In this document: one piece after another, positions 29,524-38,288 of the stretch
How positions within the stretch are numbered: the first letter of the stretch is position 1
How the letters are laid out: each line of letters starts with the position of its first letter
NCBI RefSeq assembly: GCF_020523985.1
Contig: NZ_JAIVKM010000013.1
Span: forward strand, 1-60,748
Source: Mangrovibacter yixingensis
Lineage (GTDB): Bacteria > Pseudomonadota > Gammaproteobacteria > Enterobacterales > Enterobacteriaceae
Direction: 5' to 3'
Length of the DNA stretch: 60,748 nucleotides
Position numbers and translations under genes: made by a program
Notes under the pieces: generated by a model
Database searches by the model: none
What the model was told of the DNA's origin: nothing
The model's input: the letters and a program-made list of their open reading frames with translations, nothing else

Positions 29524-30954
29524 ATGCAAAACAGCCAGCAAAACACTCCCGAAATGCCTGATTTATTAACCGCATCGGCGGAAATACGCCAGGGTGAGCG
29601 CAGCAGTGTGTCATTGGTTGAATCATGCCTTACGCAAATTAAAAACCACAATCCCACATTAAATGCTTTTGGTGATGTCTATAACCAGCAAGCACTGGAA
29701 GACGCCGAAGCCTGCGATAATGAACGTAAACAAGGGAAACTGCGTGGCCCGCTTCACGGTGTGCCATTTGGTATTAAGGATCTTTTTTCCACGGCGGGTT
29801 TGCGCACCACCAAAGGTTCATTAACAGGAACCAATAATGTTCCGGACACAGACGCGCCCATCATTGAACGCCTGAAAGCTGCCGGAGCCATTATTATTGG
29901 TAAAACCGCCACCACAGAATTTGGCTGGTCTGGCGCCAGTTACTCACGGGTCTTTGGCCATGGTCGCAACCCCTGGAACCCTGAGTTAACCAGCGGTGGC
30001 TCCAGTTCAGGTTCAGCGATTAGCGTTGCGGCCCGTATGGTACCCGCAGCATTAGGTTCAGACGGCGGCGGCTCGGTGCGGATCCCTGGGGCGTTTTGCG
30101 GCATATTTGCCCTGAAAGCCTCCCTTGGGCGTATTCCCACCTGGCCCTGGTCTGCCACCGAAATGCTCAGCCATGCAGGCCCGTTAACCCGCACAGTCCG
30201 CGATAGCGCACTACTGTTTGATTTACTCTCTGGCCCGGATTCCCGTGACCACCAGGCACTGCCCGCTAAAAATGAATCCTGGCTGGCACGTTGTGATGCC
30301 CCGTTGCCAGAAATGCGGGTCCATTACAGCCCAACCCTGTTTGGTACACCGGTAGATAGCGCTATTGCCAACTGTGTTGACCAGGCCGTCGAGCGCATCG
30401 CCCATAACTTGCCTATTCGGCTGACTGCCCGGCCACTGGACTGGGAAAGCCCATTAAGCACATTTGAAACACTGTGGACTGGTGGCCGCGGCGTGGCATA
30501 CGGCGCAGCGTTACAACAACAAATGAGCCAGCTCGACCCAGGTTTTGCCGCGCTCATAGAACATGCCAAAAAGATTAATCTTGCCGACTACCTGGCAGCA
30601 CAAAAACAACGAGCCGCTTTTGCCGGGCAGGTGCATAAACTCTTCGACCAGGTCGATTTATTAATTACACCCACCATTCCGGTACAACCCTTTGCCGCCG
30701 ACCGCCACGCACCAGCAAACCAGGCCGATTCCGGCAGCAGTGTGGAATGGGCTCGCTGGACACCCTTTACCTGGCCTTTCAACCTGAGCGGCAACCCGGC
30801 AGCCACCATACCTTGTGGCTTCACCCCTGAAGGGTTGCCCGTTGGTTTACAAGTTATTGGGCGGCGTTATGCAGAAGCCGATGTGCTGCAATTTTGTGCG
30901 GCAATGGAAGCCCTGATGCCCTGGGATCAGCATCAGCCAGCGTTATTAGCATAA
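29524..30954 (+). CDS. Amidase-signature hydrolase
   Basis: 476-aa amidase-signature enzyme, unrelated in detail to the one at 20.3 kb. Triad: K85 (HGVPFGIKDLF), cis-serine around S160/S161 (TSGGSSSGS) and nucleophile S184 (GSDGGGSVRIPGA). It probably hydrolyses an amide to acid plus ammonia or amine. The start at 29524 is one codon inside a tandem ATGATG and has GAGG 6 nt upstream. It heads a seven-gene same-strand cluster with an M20 amidohydrolase, kinases and a transporter, suggesting a role in the first breakdown step of an imported compound. Confidence 0.88.
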   Translation: MQNSQQNTPEMPDLLTASAEIRQGERSSVSLVESCLTQIKNHNPTLNAFGDVYNQQALEDAEACDNERKQGKLRGPLHGVPFGIKDLFSTAGLRTTKGSLTGTNNVPDTDAPIIERLKAAGAIIIGKTATTEFGWSGASYSRVFGHGRNPWNPELTSGGSSSGSAISVAARMVPAALGSDGGGSVRIPGAFCGIFALKASLGRIPTWPWSATEMLSHAGPLTRTVRDSALLFDLLSGPDSRDHQALPAKNESWLARCDAPLPEMRVHYSPTLFGTPVDSAIANCVDQAVERIAHNLPIRLTARPLDWESPLSTFETLWTGGRGVAYGAALQQQMSQLDPGFAALIEHAKKINLADYLAAQKQRAAFAGQVHKLFDQVDLLITPTIPVQPFAADRHAPANQADSGSSVEWARWTPFTWPFNLSGNPAATIPCGFTPEGLPVGLQVIGRRYAEADVLQFCAAMEALMPWDQHQPALLA

Positions 30955-30999
30955 GAATCGGTATACTGCGGCTTTCTCCATTGAGACAAAAGGATAAGC

Positions 31000-31797
31000 A
31001 TGATCAATCAACCCAGGCTTGATGAGATCAAACGTGTACTCAATACCGATAAACGCGTACGCGTAGTTGAGTTAGCACAAAAGTTTGTCGTTTCCGAAGA
31101 GACGATTCGCCGTGATTTAACGTTTCTTGAAGAACAAGGTGTGCTGAGGCGAGTTCATGGTGGGGCGATTTTACCCGTTCCCAGCGAAGAACAACCATTG
31201 CAAATCAGAAGCCGCATTAAACCGCGTGCCAAAGCACGCATCGGGCAACTGGCAAGCACCCTTGTAGAAGAAGGGATGGCGCTGTTTCTTGATACCGGCA
31301 CATCCACGGTGGCGTTGGCCCAACATTTGGTGCGGTTTTCCCGGTTGAAAATCGTGACGAACTCACTGGATATCGCGCTGATACTGACTCAGCAAAGCGA
31401 AAACAGCGTCACTCTCACGCCCGGGCGTGTCAGAAAAAATGACAACGCATTGATAGGCAGCCACACACTGGAATTTGCCCGGCAATTCCACTACGACATC
31501 GCCTTTATGGGGATTGGTGCCGTAGATCGTGAACACGGCTTTATGGACTATGAAGAGCCGGAGGCGTTACTACGCCGAGTGCTGATACAGCACTGCCGCC
31601 AGAGCGTTATCCTGGCAGATGAAGGCAAATTTGGACTGCGTACGTTTGTAAATACGCTGCCGTTCAGCGCGGTTAACACTCTGGTGACTAACGCGCCACC
31701 GTCAGCAGCTTTTGTAGCAAGTCTGGAGAATGCACATGTCAATATCCTCCATCCCGGCAATGCCGCGGATGACAACCCTGGATTATCAGGCGTTTGA
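31000..31797 (+). CDS. DeoR-family transcriptional regulator
   Basis: 265-aa regulator. The N-terminal DeoR helix-turn-helix spans about 5-58 (RVVELAQKFVVSEETIRRDL is the recognition unit). The C-terminal DeoR sensor (about 75-235) has the fold's effector site block FLDTGTSTVALAQHL. Members usually sense a phosphorylated sugar or related intermediate, consistent with two kinases downstream. It lies inside the cluster and its 3' end overlaps the next gene by 62 nt. Confidence 0.92.
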   Translation: MINQPRLDEIKRVLNTDKRVRVVELAQKFVVSEETIRRDLTFLEEQGVLRRVHGGAILPVPSEEQPLQIRSRIKPRAKARIGQLASTLVEEGMALFLDTGTSTVALAQHLVRFSRLKIVTNSLDIALILTQQSENSVTLTPGRVRKNDNALIGSHTLEFARQFHYDIAFMGIGAVDREHGFMDYEEPEALLRRVLIQHCRQSVILADEGKFGLRTFVNTLPFSAVNTLVTNAPPSAAFVASLENAHVNILHPGNAADDNPGLSGV

Positions 31798-33034
31798 TAC
31801 GCTTTTCGCCACCAGTGACAATATTGGTGCCACGGCTGACGGTGGATTAAATCGCCTGACTGCAAGCCAGGAAGACAAAGCAATGCGTGATGCCTTTTGC
31901 GCCTGGCTCACCGAACATGACTTTGACGTCCGAATTGATGCCATTGGCAATATTTTTGGCCTGATGACCCTGCAAGAAGGGGCGCCCTGGGTGTTATGTG
32001 GCTCACACCTGGATACGCAACCTTTGGGTGGCCGTTTTGATGGCGTTTATGGTGTGACAGCCGCCGCCAGCACTATTGCTGCACTGGTTCGCCAGTTACA
32101 AGACTTACCACAGCAATCAAAATACAACCTCGCCGTGGTGAACTGGACCAATGAAGAAGGTGCCCGCTTCCAGCCCAGCCTGATTGGCAGCTCGGTATTT
32201 ACCGGGGCTGTTGAGCTGGACACCGCACTGAATTGCCTGGATGCAAACGGTATAACCCTGGGTGAAGCATTAGAAGAGATTGGTTATCGCGGCGACGCAT
32301 TATTCCCCTTGCCGGTCGCCAATTACCTTGAACTCCATGTCGAGCAGGGCCCTCACCTGGAAACCCAACAAAAACAGATAGGTGTGGTTACTGGTACCTG
32401 GGCTGCGCTGAAATGGCAAGTCACCTTCCACGGGGAACAAAACCATACTGGCCCGTCATTAATGCAGGTTCGTCGGGATGCGCTTCTGGCCGCCGCACAA
32501 ACTATCGTTGCCGTACGCGAAGCGGCCGGGCAACACCCGGATGTGCTGCACACTTCGGTTGGGCGCCTGGAAACCACCCCAAACTCCCCCAATGTAGTGA
32601 CTCGTGAAGCAACAGTATTTATCGAATTCCGTTCAGCGGATGAAGCGTTATTGCACCAATTACATGAAAGCTTCAGCCAAAAAATGCAATCGATTGCTCA
32701 GTCAACAGCAACCGAAGTTGACCTAAGCCGCTACCAGTTCCGGCCTTGCCGCCAGCTAGATACCGCACTGACACAAAAGGCATTGAATCAGGCTGAGAAA
32801 ATTGGGCTCAGCGCGATGCCTCTGCGCAGCGTAGCGGGGCATGATGCCATCAGCCTGAGCTATCACTGCCCAAGCTCGCTGATTTTCGTTCCCAGCACAG
32901 GGGGCGTTTCCCATAACGAACGGGAATTTACCGCAACCGCAGACCTGCACCGTGGGCTCGATTTTCTGATAGCCATGCTGTGCGAGCTTTGCTTCCCGGC
33001 CGGTTTTCGTTCTGAGTCAGGAGAAGCAGCATGA
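31736..33034 (+). CDS. M20-family amidohydrolase (allantoate / N-carbamoyl amino acid type)
   Basis: 432-aa zinc- or Mn-dependent amidase/carbamoylase of the AllC/AmaB branch. Metal ligands: H91 and D102 (GSHLDTQPLGGRFDGVYG), E140/E141 (WTNEEGARF), the HVEQGPHLE block and a C-terminal SHNE histidine. The known reactions release ammonia and carbon dioxide from ureido or N-carbamoyl groups. The start at 31736 has GGAG 7 nt upstream, giving an unusually long 62-nt overlap with the regulator gene; an internal ATG at 31769 is possible. The substrate is unknown, and no other allantoin genes are present. Confidence 0.87.
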   Translation: MSISSIPAMPRMTTLDYQAFDTLFATSDNIGATADGGLNRLTASQEDKAMRDAFCAWLTEHDFDVRIDAIGNIFGLMTLQEGAPWVLCGSHLDTQPLGGRFDGVYGVTAAASTIAALVRQLQDLPQQSKYNLAVVNWTNEEGARFQPSLIGSSVFTGAVELDTALNCLDANGITLGEALEEIGYRGDALFPLPVANYLELHVEQGPHLETQQKQIGVVTGTWAALKWQVTFHGEQNHTGPSLMQVRRDALLAAAQTIVAVREAAGQHPDVLHTSVGRLETTPNSPNVVTREATVFIEFRSADEALLHQLHESFSQKMQSIAQSTATEVDLSRYQFRPCRQLDTALTQKALNQAEKIGLSAMPLRSVAGHDAISLSYHCPSSLIFVPSTGGVSHNEREFTATADLHRGLDFLIAMLCELCFPAGFRSESGEAA

Positions 33035-33966
33035 TGACGCGTCTTGAACAGGCACTGCAGCAGTGGCGCCCGGGAGAAAAAGCGTCTGTACTGCCAGGCC
33101 CAGCCGGTGTTGCGTCACCTCACCGCCTTGCCACCGAGTGGGCAGGGTTTCATGTGGAGCTGAATAACGAGCGCTATTACGCAAAAGTCTTATTTGATGA
33201 CCAGCGTTCTCTGGTTGATTTTCAGCGCTCGGCACAAATCAGCCGCCAGGTGGGTGAATTGGGCATTACACCACAACTTTGCCATGCAGACAGTGCCACC
33301 AGCACGCTGATTTTTAGAGCGCTGGATGACAGTTTTCACTGGGCTCACCTGGATACATTCAGCACGCCAGCACACTTCGCTGCGCTGACCAAAGTGCTCG
33401 ACACCTTACATACTGCAGCCTTGCCAGCACCAACCAGCACTCGCCAGCAAGATATGTTGAACCTGCGTAAGCAGTGCGAGCAGGCAAATATTACGTTACC
33501 CGATGACATGTTATGCCTTGGTGAATGTGCCGACCTTGCCTGGCAGGCACTCAACACCCTGACTTTTAACCCGGTACTGATCCACGGCGACAACATTGCC
33601 AGCAATTGGGTGGTCAACCACCAGGGAGAGTGGCGCTTACTGGACTTTGACTACGCATCTTATGGCGACCCCTGGTATGACATTGCCACACTGATTCATG
33701 AACAACTCCCTACGGATGACTACTGGCGTGATGCCATCAAAGCCTGGAGAGGCCAGGTGAGTGAAGCTGACGTCGCACGTTGCCGGTTATATGCCATGGT
33801 GGATGACTATTTTTGGGCTCTGTGGGGGTTCCTGAATGGCCACACCAGCACGCGGGGGCTGGAATTTGCCAAGCTTGGGCAATGGATGCAGTTACGTTGC
33901 CGGGAAAGCGCGCGAGATGCCCGATTTGAACGTTGGTTAACTTTAACAGCGGAGCATGCCAAATGA
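33031..33966 (+). CDS. APH/choline-kinase-fold phosphotransferase, first copy
   Basis: 311-aa small-molecule kinase. The Brenner motif (LIHGDNIASNW) supplies the catalytic aspartate and Mg-binding asparagine, and LLDFDYASYGDPWYD the DFD metal-binding motif. The family includes aminoglycoside phosphotransferases, choline/ethanolamine kinases and metabolic kinases such as homoserine kinase; the operon context favours a catabolic kinase rather than resistance. The start overlaps the M20 gene stop (ATGATGA). A second member follows immediately. Confidence 0.85.
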   Translation: MMTRLEQALQQWRPGEKASVLPGPAGVASPHRLATEWAGFHVELNNERYYAKVLFDDQRSLVDFQRSAQISRQVGELGITPQLCHADSATSTLIFRALDDSFHWAHLDTFSTPAHFAALTKVLDTLHTAALPAPTSTRQQDMLNLRKQCEQANITLPDDMLCLGECADLAWQALNTLTFNPVLIHGDNIASNWVVNHQGEWRLLDFDYASYGDPWYDIATLIHEQLPTDDYWRDAIKAWRGQVSEADVARCRLYAMVDDYFWALWGFLNGHTSTRGLEFAKLGQWMQLRCRESARDARFERWLTLTAEHAK

Positions 33967-34901
33967 GTAAACAACCCGGAGAAGCACAGAGCCGCCAGGA
34001 ACATCGACTGGAACAGGCCATTGCCTGCATGCCTGAGTGGCAGAATAAATCTATTCGCTACCGCCCCGTCAGTGGTGGGATCTCCAATGCAAACTGGCAT
34101 GTCGCTATTGACGGTTCTCCCTGCGCTTTTTTTGTGAAAATTCCAGGCGAAGGTACCGAGCGTTTTATCAACCGTGATACCGCCCATGAAGCCAGTATTA
34201 AGGCGGCGGATACCGGCTACGGTGTGCCGGTTGTGGCTTATCTGCGCGAGTCTGGCGTAGAAATTTTCGAATTTATTGAAGGCTGGCGCACATCTTCAAA
34301 TTTGGATTTTCAACAGCGCGACATTCGAATTAACGCCTTACTCGCGTTGAAAAGTTTTAATAACCAGCCGTTACTGAAACAGACCAAAACGGTCTTCGAT
34401 ATGCTGGATGAACATGTCGACCAGGTACGCAGTTTACAGATTCAGGTCGACCCGGATTTCGCCTGGTTATACCAACATGCCCGCCGCGCCAGGAAGACTC
34501 TGGAAGCGGCCGGTTTGGATATGGCCCCCTGCATGAACGATACCCTTGCAGGCAACTTTATGTTGAATACACAAAACCATATTCGGTTGGTTGATTTTGA
34601 ATATGCTTCTAATAATGACCGTGCCTATGAACTGGCTTTATGGTTTGGGGAAATGTTTTATTCCAATCGCCAGGAGCATGAGTTATTAGAAGAATACTAT
34701 GGCAAATCAGACAATAAAATATTCGCACGGGTACAACTCTATAAATACCTTGCAGATATGAAGTGGTCAACATGGGCATTAATTCAAAACCATGTAGCGG
34801 ATATTGATTTTGATTTCGCTAAATACGGTGCATGGAAAAAATTACGTGCCAAAAGTGTTTTAAACCACCCAGACTGGGAGAACTGGCTAAACGCCGTGTA
34901 A
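33963..34901 (+). CDS. APH/choline-kinase-fold phosphotransferase, second copy
   Basis: 312-aa kinase with clear choline/ethanolamine-kinase character: PVSGGISNANWHV P-loop-like block (about 33-45), PCMNDTLAGNFML Brenner-type motif and IRLVDFEYASNND metal motif. It overlaps the preceding kinase by 4 nt (ATGA), so the two are co-translated, perhaps as a heteromeric pair or two successive steps. The two proteins are clearly diverged from each other. It precedes a weak hairpin at 34918. Confidence 0.87.
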   Translation: MSKQPGEAQSRQEHRLEQAIACMPEWQNKSIRYRPVSGGISNANWHVAIDGSPCAFFVKIPGEGTERFINRDTAHEASIKAADTGYGVPVVAYLRESGVEIFEFIEGWRTSSNLDFQQRDIRINALLALKSFNNQPLLKQTKTVFDMLDEHVDQVRSLQIQVDPDFAWLYQHARRARKTLEAAGLDMAPCMNDTLAGNFMLNTQNHIRLVDFEYASNNDRAYELALWFGEMFYSNRQEHELLEEYYGKSDNKIFARVQLYKYLADMKWSTWALIQNHVADIDFDFAKYGAWKKLRAKSVLNHPDWENWLNAV

Positions 34902-34917
34902 CTCCCCAGGTAACAAA

Positions 34918-34941
34918 TATCCCCTTATCTGGGGATAGTTT
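34918..34941 (+). terminator. Weak hairpin/terminator after the kinase pair
   Basis: A 7-bp stem TATCCCC / GGGGATA followed by GTTTAAA. The T-run is short, so it may only attenuate transcription into the transporter genes 100 nt downstream. An alternative pairing CCCCAG / CTGGGG overlaps it. Confidence 0.45.
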
Positions 34942-35040
34942 AAATACAGTTCTGTCGTTATGTGTGTACACATAGCAAGGATACTCGCTGGCAGCCTGTA
35001 AAGGATGACGCATTTCTTTATTGTGAATACCGGAGGGGTT

Positions 35041-35310
35041 ATGAGTTCAATTACGATGGCGGAAAATATTCGCGCCAAAATAAGCATGAAAAACAAGATA
35101 TTTGCACTGTATCTTTTTGCATTATTACTAATGGCTCTGTGCCCGCCACTCTATTTGAGCGTGAGCGGTAGTGAGTTGTTATTTCTGGGCATCCCATTAC
35201 CTATTATTTACTGGCTTTCTATTGCCGTATTTTTGGGTATCGGATTATGGGTAATGTATATCGCAGAATGTGCATTTGGCGAAATCCCTGAGGATGAGGA
35301 AGTATCATGA
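35041..35310 (+). CDS. DUF3311-type small membrane protein (symporter partner)
   Basis: 89-aa protein with two hydrophobic segments (about 20-38 and 53-75) and the GIPLPIIYW pattern of DUF3311. Proteins of this family are encoded just before a sodium:solute symporter and are thought to be its small subunit. Here it overlaps the symporter gene by 4 nt. The ATG at 35041 has a strong GGAGGGG; an upstream ATG in frame has none. Confidence 0.8.
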   Translation: MSSITMAENIRAKISMKNKIFALYLFALLLMALCPPLYLSVSGSELLFLGIPLPIIYWLSIAVFLGIGLWVMYIAECAFGEIPEDEEVS

Positions 35311-36833
35311 ATATCAGCACAGCAGAACCAAATTACTTGATTACCTTCGGTCTGATTGGCGTTTTCTTAGCTGTCATGATTGCCGTGCTTTATGCCACAA
35401 ACCGAAAAAGCACCTCGTTCTCTGACTATGCCGTCGGCGGGCGCTCATATGGCCCCTGGTATATCGCCATGAGTTACACCAACTCCTGGTGGCCGGGCGC
35501 GACATTTACCGCTTTTTTTGCCCTTTCCGTGAGTGGCGTGATTGGTTTTTACGGTGCGGTTTACTCCACCCTTGGGGTAACAGCCATGTACTTAATGGCG
35601 CGCCGCGCCTGGAAATGGGGGCAACACTTTAACCTGCGCACCCAGCCAGACCTGCTCGGCATGCGTTACAACAGCCCGGTAGTAAAACGCGTAGCTTCAA
35701 TTATTGGCATTATCTGTGTATTCCCTTGGGTGGTGATGGGCATCCAGGCCCTGGCACTGCTGGTTGAGTTTGCAAGCTTCGGCCGTTGGGCAGTGACTAC
35801 CTGCCTGTTTGCTGGTGTGGCGCTGATCCTGGTACGCCAGTACTGGACTGTCAGCATGGGCATGCGCGGGCTGATTATGACCGATATGTATCAGGGTATT
35901 CTGGCCTATGGGCTGGGTGCGCTGGTTTGCGTGGTGCTGTTGTTCACTGGCGACCATGGTTACAGCCAACTGTCTGCACTGCCCACTAACATGCTGCAGA
36001 TACCTGGAAGCAACGGTTCACACTACGGGCCATGGTACATGTTCAGCCTGATTTTCACTGGTGTGATTGGCTCAATGTGTTGGCCAATGAGCTTCCAGCG
36101 TATTTATACCGCCAGCGGTGTTCGCTCGGTGAAAAAAGGCACCCTGCTGACCATTCTTCTGGTAGGTGGTTTTTACGCCATCCTGATGTTGTTCGCAACG
36201 GCGGTAAGCCAGGATCCGAATGTCCAGGCCAACCCACAAAATGGATTCTTTACTGCGTTATTTGACCAGGGCGGCCCGTGGTTACTGGGTGTAGCGCTGG
36301 TGATCGTGCTGGCGGCCAGTATTGGGCACGTTGATGGCTGTGTTCAGGTGTGTGGCACTCAGTTTGCCAATGACCTTGCCACCTGGAATAAACCACGCAC
36401 AGACAAGCAATTAACCGTTCTGGCGAAATCCGGTATGGCGGTATTTATTATTGCTGCCGCACTGCTGGCCTACTTCACCTTTAATTACTCGCGCCTGCAG
36501 TTACTGGCACAGATTTCCTACCAGGGGATTATTCAGTTAGCCGTGCCGTTATTCTTCGGGATTTTCACCCGCTTCGGGAATAAGCAAGGCGCAATAACCG
36601 GTATGCTCACCGGGATTATTATCGCGATTGTGCTGACCGTGTTTTATCCGGACGACATTCCGGCACTGGGTTCACTGACCAGCGGTATTGTCGGGCTTGG
36701 CGGTAATGTCCTGGTATTCCTGGTGTGTGGCGTGGCCATTCAGGCTGATGCCAAAGAAAAAGCCAGAGTGAATGATTTGTTTGAAATGGCAGAGCCCGCC
36801 AAACTGCCACTGACTAAACCCGTATTGAATTAA
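35307..36833 (+). CDS. Sodium:solute symporter (SSS family)
   Basis: 508-aa inner-membrane symporter with about 13 helices. The SSS signature is visible: YAVGGRSYGPWYIAMSYTNS near 45-65 and the discontinuous first-repeat helix. It uses the sodium gradient to import the substrate of the cluster. The polar C-terminal tail (KEKARVNDLFEMAEPAKLPL) is cytoplasmic. The ligand class (sugar, amino acid, organic acid or amine) is not evident. A good terminator follows at 36841. Confidence 0.92.
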   Translation: MNISTAEPNYLITFGLIGVFLAVMIAVLYATNRKSTSFSDYAVGGRSYGPWYIAMSYTNSWWPGATFTAFFALSVSGVIGFYGAVYSTLGVTAMYLMARRAWKWGQHFNLRTQPDLLGMRYNSPVVKRVASIIGIICVFPWVVMGIQALALLVEFASFGRWAVTTCLFAGVALILVRQYWTVSMGMRGLIMTDMYQGILAYGLGALVCVVLLFTGDHGYSQLSALPTNMLQIPGSNGSHYGPWYMFSLIFTGVIGSMCWPMSFQRIYTASGVRSVKKGTLLTILLVGGFYAILMLFATAVSQDPNVQANPQNGFFTALFDQGGPWLLGVALVIVLAASIGHVDGCVQVCGTQFANDLATWNKPRTDKQLTVLAKSGMAVFIIAAALLAYFTFNYSRLQLLAQISYQGIIQLAVPLFFGIFTRFGNKQGAITGMLTGIIIAIVLTVFYPDDIPALGSLTSGIVGLGGNVLVFLVCGVAIQADAKEKARVNDLFEMAEPAKLPLTKPVLN

Positions 36834-36840
36834 TCTGGTT

Positions 36841-36877
36841 AATGGCTTCTCTAACCCACAGAGAAGCCATTTTTTTA
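36841..36877 (+). terminator. Terminator after the symporter
   Basis: Perfect 11-bp stem AATGGCTTCTC / GAGAAGCCATT with a 9-nt loop and a run of seven T. It closes the amidase-kinase-transporter cluster. Confidence 0.9.
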
Positions 36878-37005
36878 CCCTGCCACCTCTAACTTCCTGT
36901 TTATTTAGCTACCATTTACCCACACTGCATCACCATCGGTGGGTCTGCCCGGTTTACCCCAACCGGTTCACATGGAATGTGTTGAAGAATAAAAGGAAAA
37001 ACCTG

Positions 37006-37764
37006 ATGAAAAAAATAATGAGCCTGTTGCTGCTCACCGCCTCTATACCTGCATTTGCCACATCACTCGCCACCGAGGTTGAACCACTCGCACTAGAAAA
37101 GTTGCCCGCCAGCAGTGAACACTTCGCAGCGATTTGCCCTGGCTTATTGGAAGACTGCGGCCCGGAAAGCCCGTTAATTGTGTGGCGCCAGGCGCAAGCA
37201 CAAGACTTGTTCTATGCCGTTACGCCGCAGTTAGAGGTTAAAAAAATCAGAAGTGTTCCGGGTGGTTATCAGCAAGAAGCGAGCTGGGCGCTGGCTCAAT
37301 ACCGCCACAGCAATGCCGATGACGCCTACCAGCATGACGGTCTGACCAAAGGCGGCCTGACACTGTTTCCGGCCATTTACCAGGTGAGTAAGACACAGCG
37401 GGCGATAGCGCTTATTCATAGTTGGTCATCAGCTTATGACAGTGGCGAGCGGGAAGAAAACTATGCGGATTTTATTGTTCTGGAGGCCGATGGCACCTGG
37501 CGCACTGCGTTTCGCAATATCCCGTTTTCTTCTACGGAGACAATAAAGGCCTGCTTTACTGAACGCGATTTCGCTCGCAACACCCATTGCAACGATGAAA
37601 AATGGCGAACATTGAAAGTGACAATACAAGACACAGGCGCGGAATATTACACCTGGTCGTTCACTATGAAGACATTTCACTGGCCTTCATTCACCGCGAA
37701 ATCAGATATAAAGATAGATACCTGGTCCTACAACAAAGTGCCTTTTGCAGACCAGGCGGGCTAA
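37006..37764 (+). CDS. Periplasmic protein of unknown function
   Basis: 252-aa protein that I do not recognise. Residues 1-18 are a clear Sec signal peptide (cleavage after AFA), so the product is periplasmic or outer-membrane associated. The mature part has four cysteines (CPGLLEDCGP near 46-53; C and HC near 188-199) that could form two disulfides, and many aromatic residues with alternating polar pattern, suggesting a beta-rich fold. The start at 37006 follows AGGAAAAACC; it has its own terminator at 37771. No functional link to arsRBC next to it is evident. Confidence 0.75.
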   Translation: MKKIMSLLLLTASIPAFATSLATEVEPLALEKLPASSEHFAAICPGLLEDCGPESPLIVWRQAQAQDLFYAVTPQLEVKKIRSVPGGYQQEASWALAQYRHSNADDAYQHDGLTKGGLTLFPAIYQVSKTQRAIALIHSWSSAYDSGEREENYADFIVLEADGTWRTAFRNIPFSSTETIKACFTERDFARNTHCNDEKWRTLKVTIQDTGAEYYTWSFTMKTFHWPSFTAKSDIKIDTWSYNKVPFADQAG

Positions 37765-37770
37765 CAACAT

Positions 37771-37819
37771 GGGGCAATGGCGCTGGCAGTAACCAGAACG
37801 CTATTGCCCCTTATTTTTT
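37771..37819 (+). terminator. Terminator after the periplasmic unknown
   Basis: Stem GGGGCAAT / ATTGCCCC (37771-37778 with 37803-37810; inner GCG/CGC pairs too) followed by TTATTTTTT. It lies between convergent genes, just before the arsC stop. Confidence 0.75.
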
Positions 37820-37850
37820 ACTTAAACTTAGCTTTTACTGAAACTTATTA

Positions 37851-38276
37851 TTACTTCAACCGTTTACCGGTATTGTCCACCACCTGCTCACCATCTTCTT
37901 TGGCAAAGGCACCTTTTTGCTCACCCGGCAGAATATCCAGCACCACCTCAGATGGGCGGCACAACCGGGTGCCCAGCGGCGTAACAACAATTGGGCGGTT
38001 AATCAGAATGGGGTACTGCAACATAAAATCAATCAACTGGTCGTCGGAAAACTTGCCCTCTTCCAGGCCGAGATCAGTAAACGGCTCAACGTTTTTACGC
38101 AGCAGCGCCCACACAGAAATGCCCATATCGGCAATCAATGTAACCAGCTTATCCCTTGAAGGCGGGGTTTCCAGGTAGAGGATAACTTCAGGCTCTGCAC
38201 CGCTGTTACGAATCATCTCCAGCGTGTTGCGTGAAGTACCGCAATTAGGGTTGTGATAAATGGTGATGTTGCTCAT
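37851..38276 (-). CDS. arsC: Arsenate reductase (glutaredoxin-dependent)
   Basis: Reduces arsenate to arsenite with glutathione and glutaredoxin. 141 aa, the plasmid R773/E. coli length. The nucleophile C12 is in the anion-binding loop HNPNCGTSRNT; the downstream arginines of the R773 type are present (NRPIVVTPLGTRLCRPSE). Last gene of arsRBC, 12 nt after arsB. No arsD or arsA gene is present. Confidence 0.97.
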   Translation of the reverse strand: MSNITIYHNPNCGTSRNTLEMIRNSGAEPEVILYLETPPSRDKLVTLIADMGISVWALLRKNVEPFTDLGLEEGKFSDDQLIDFMLQYPILINRPIVVTPLGTRLCRPSEVVLDILPGEQKGAFAKEDGEQVVDNTGKRLK

Positions 38277-38288
38277 AGCAGTATCTCA

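Noticed and set aside
31736-33034. Allantoin degradation gene allC
   Set aside because: Similarity is to the wider AllC/AmaB carbamoylase family; no allantoinase, ureidoglycolate or glyoxylate genes are nearby, so the symbol is not justified.
33031-34901. Aminoglycoside resistance genes
   Set aside because: The fold is shared, but position inside a metabolic operon and choline-kinase-like motifs favour catabolic kinases.
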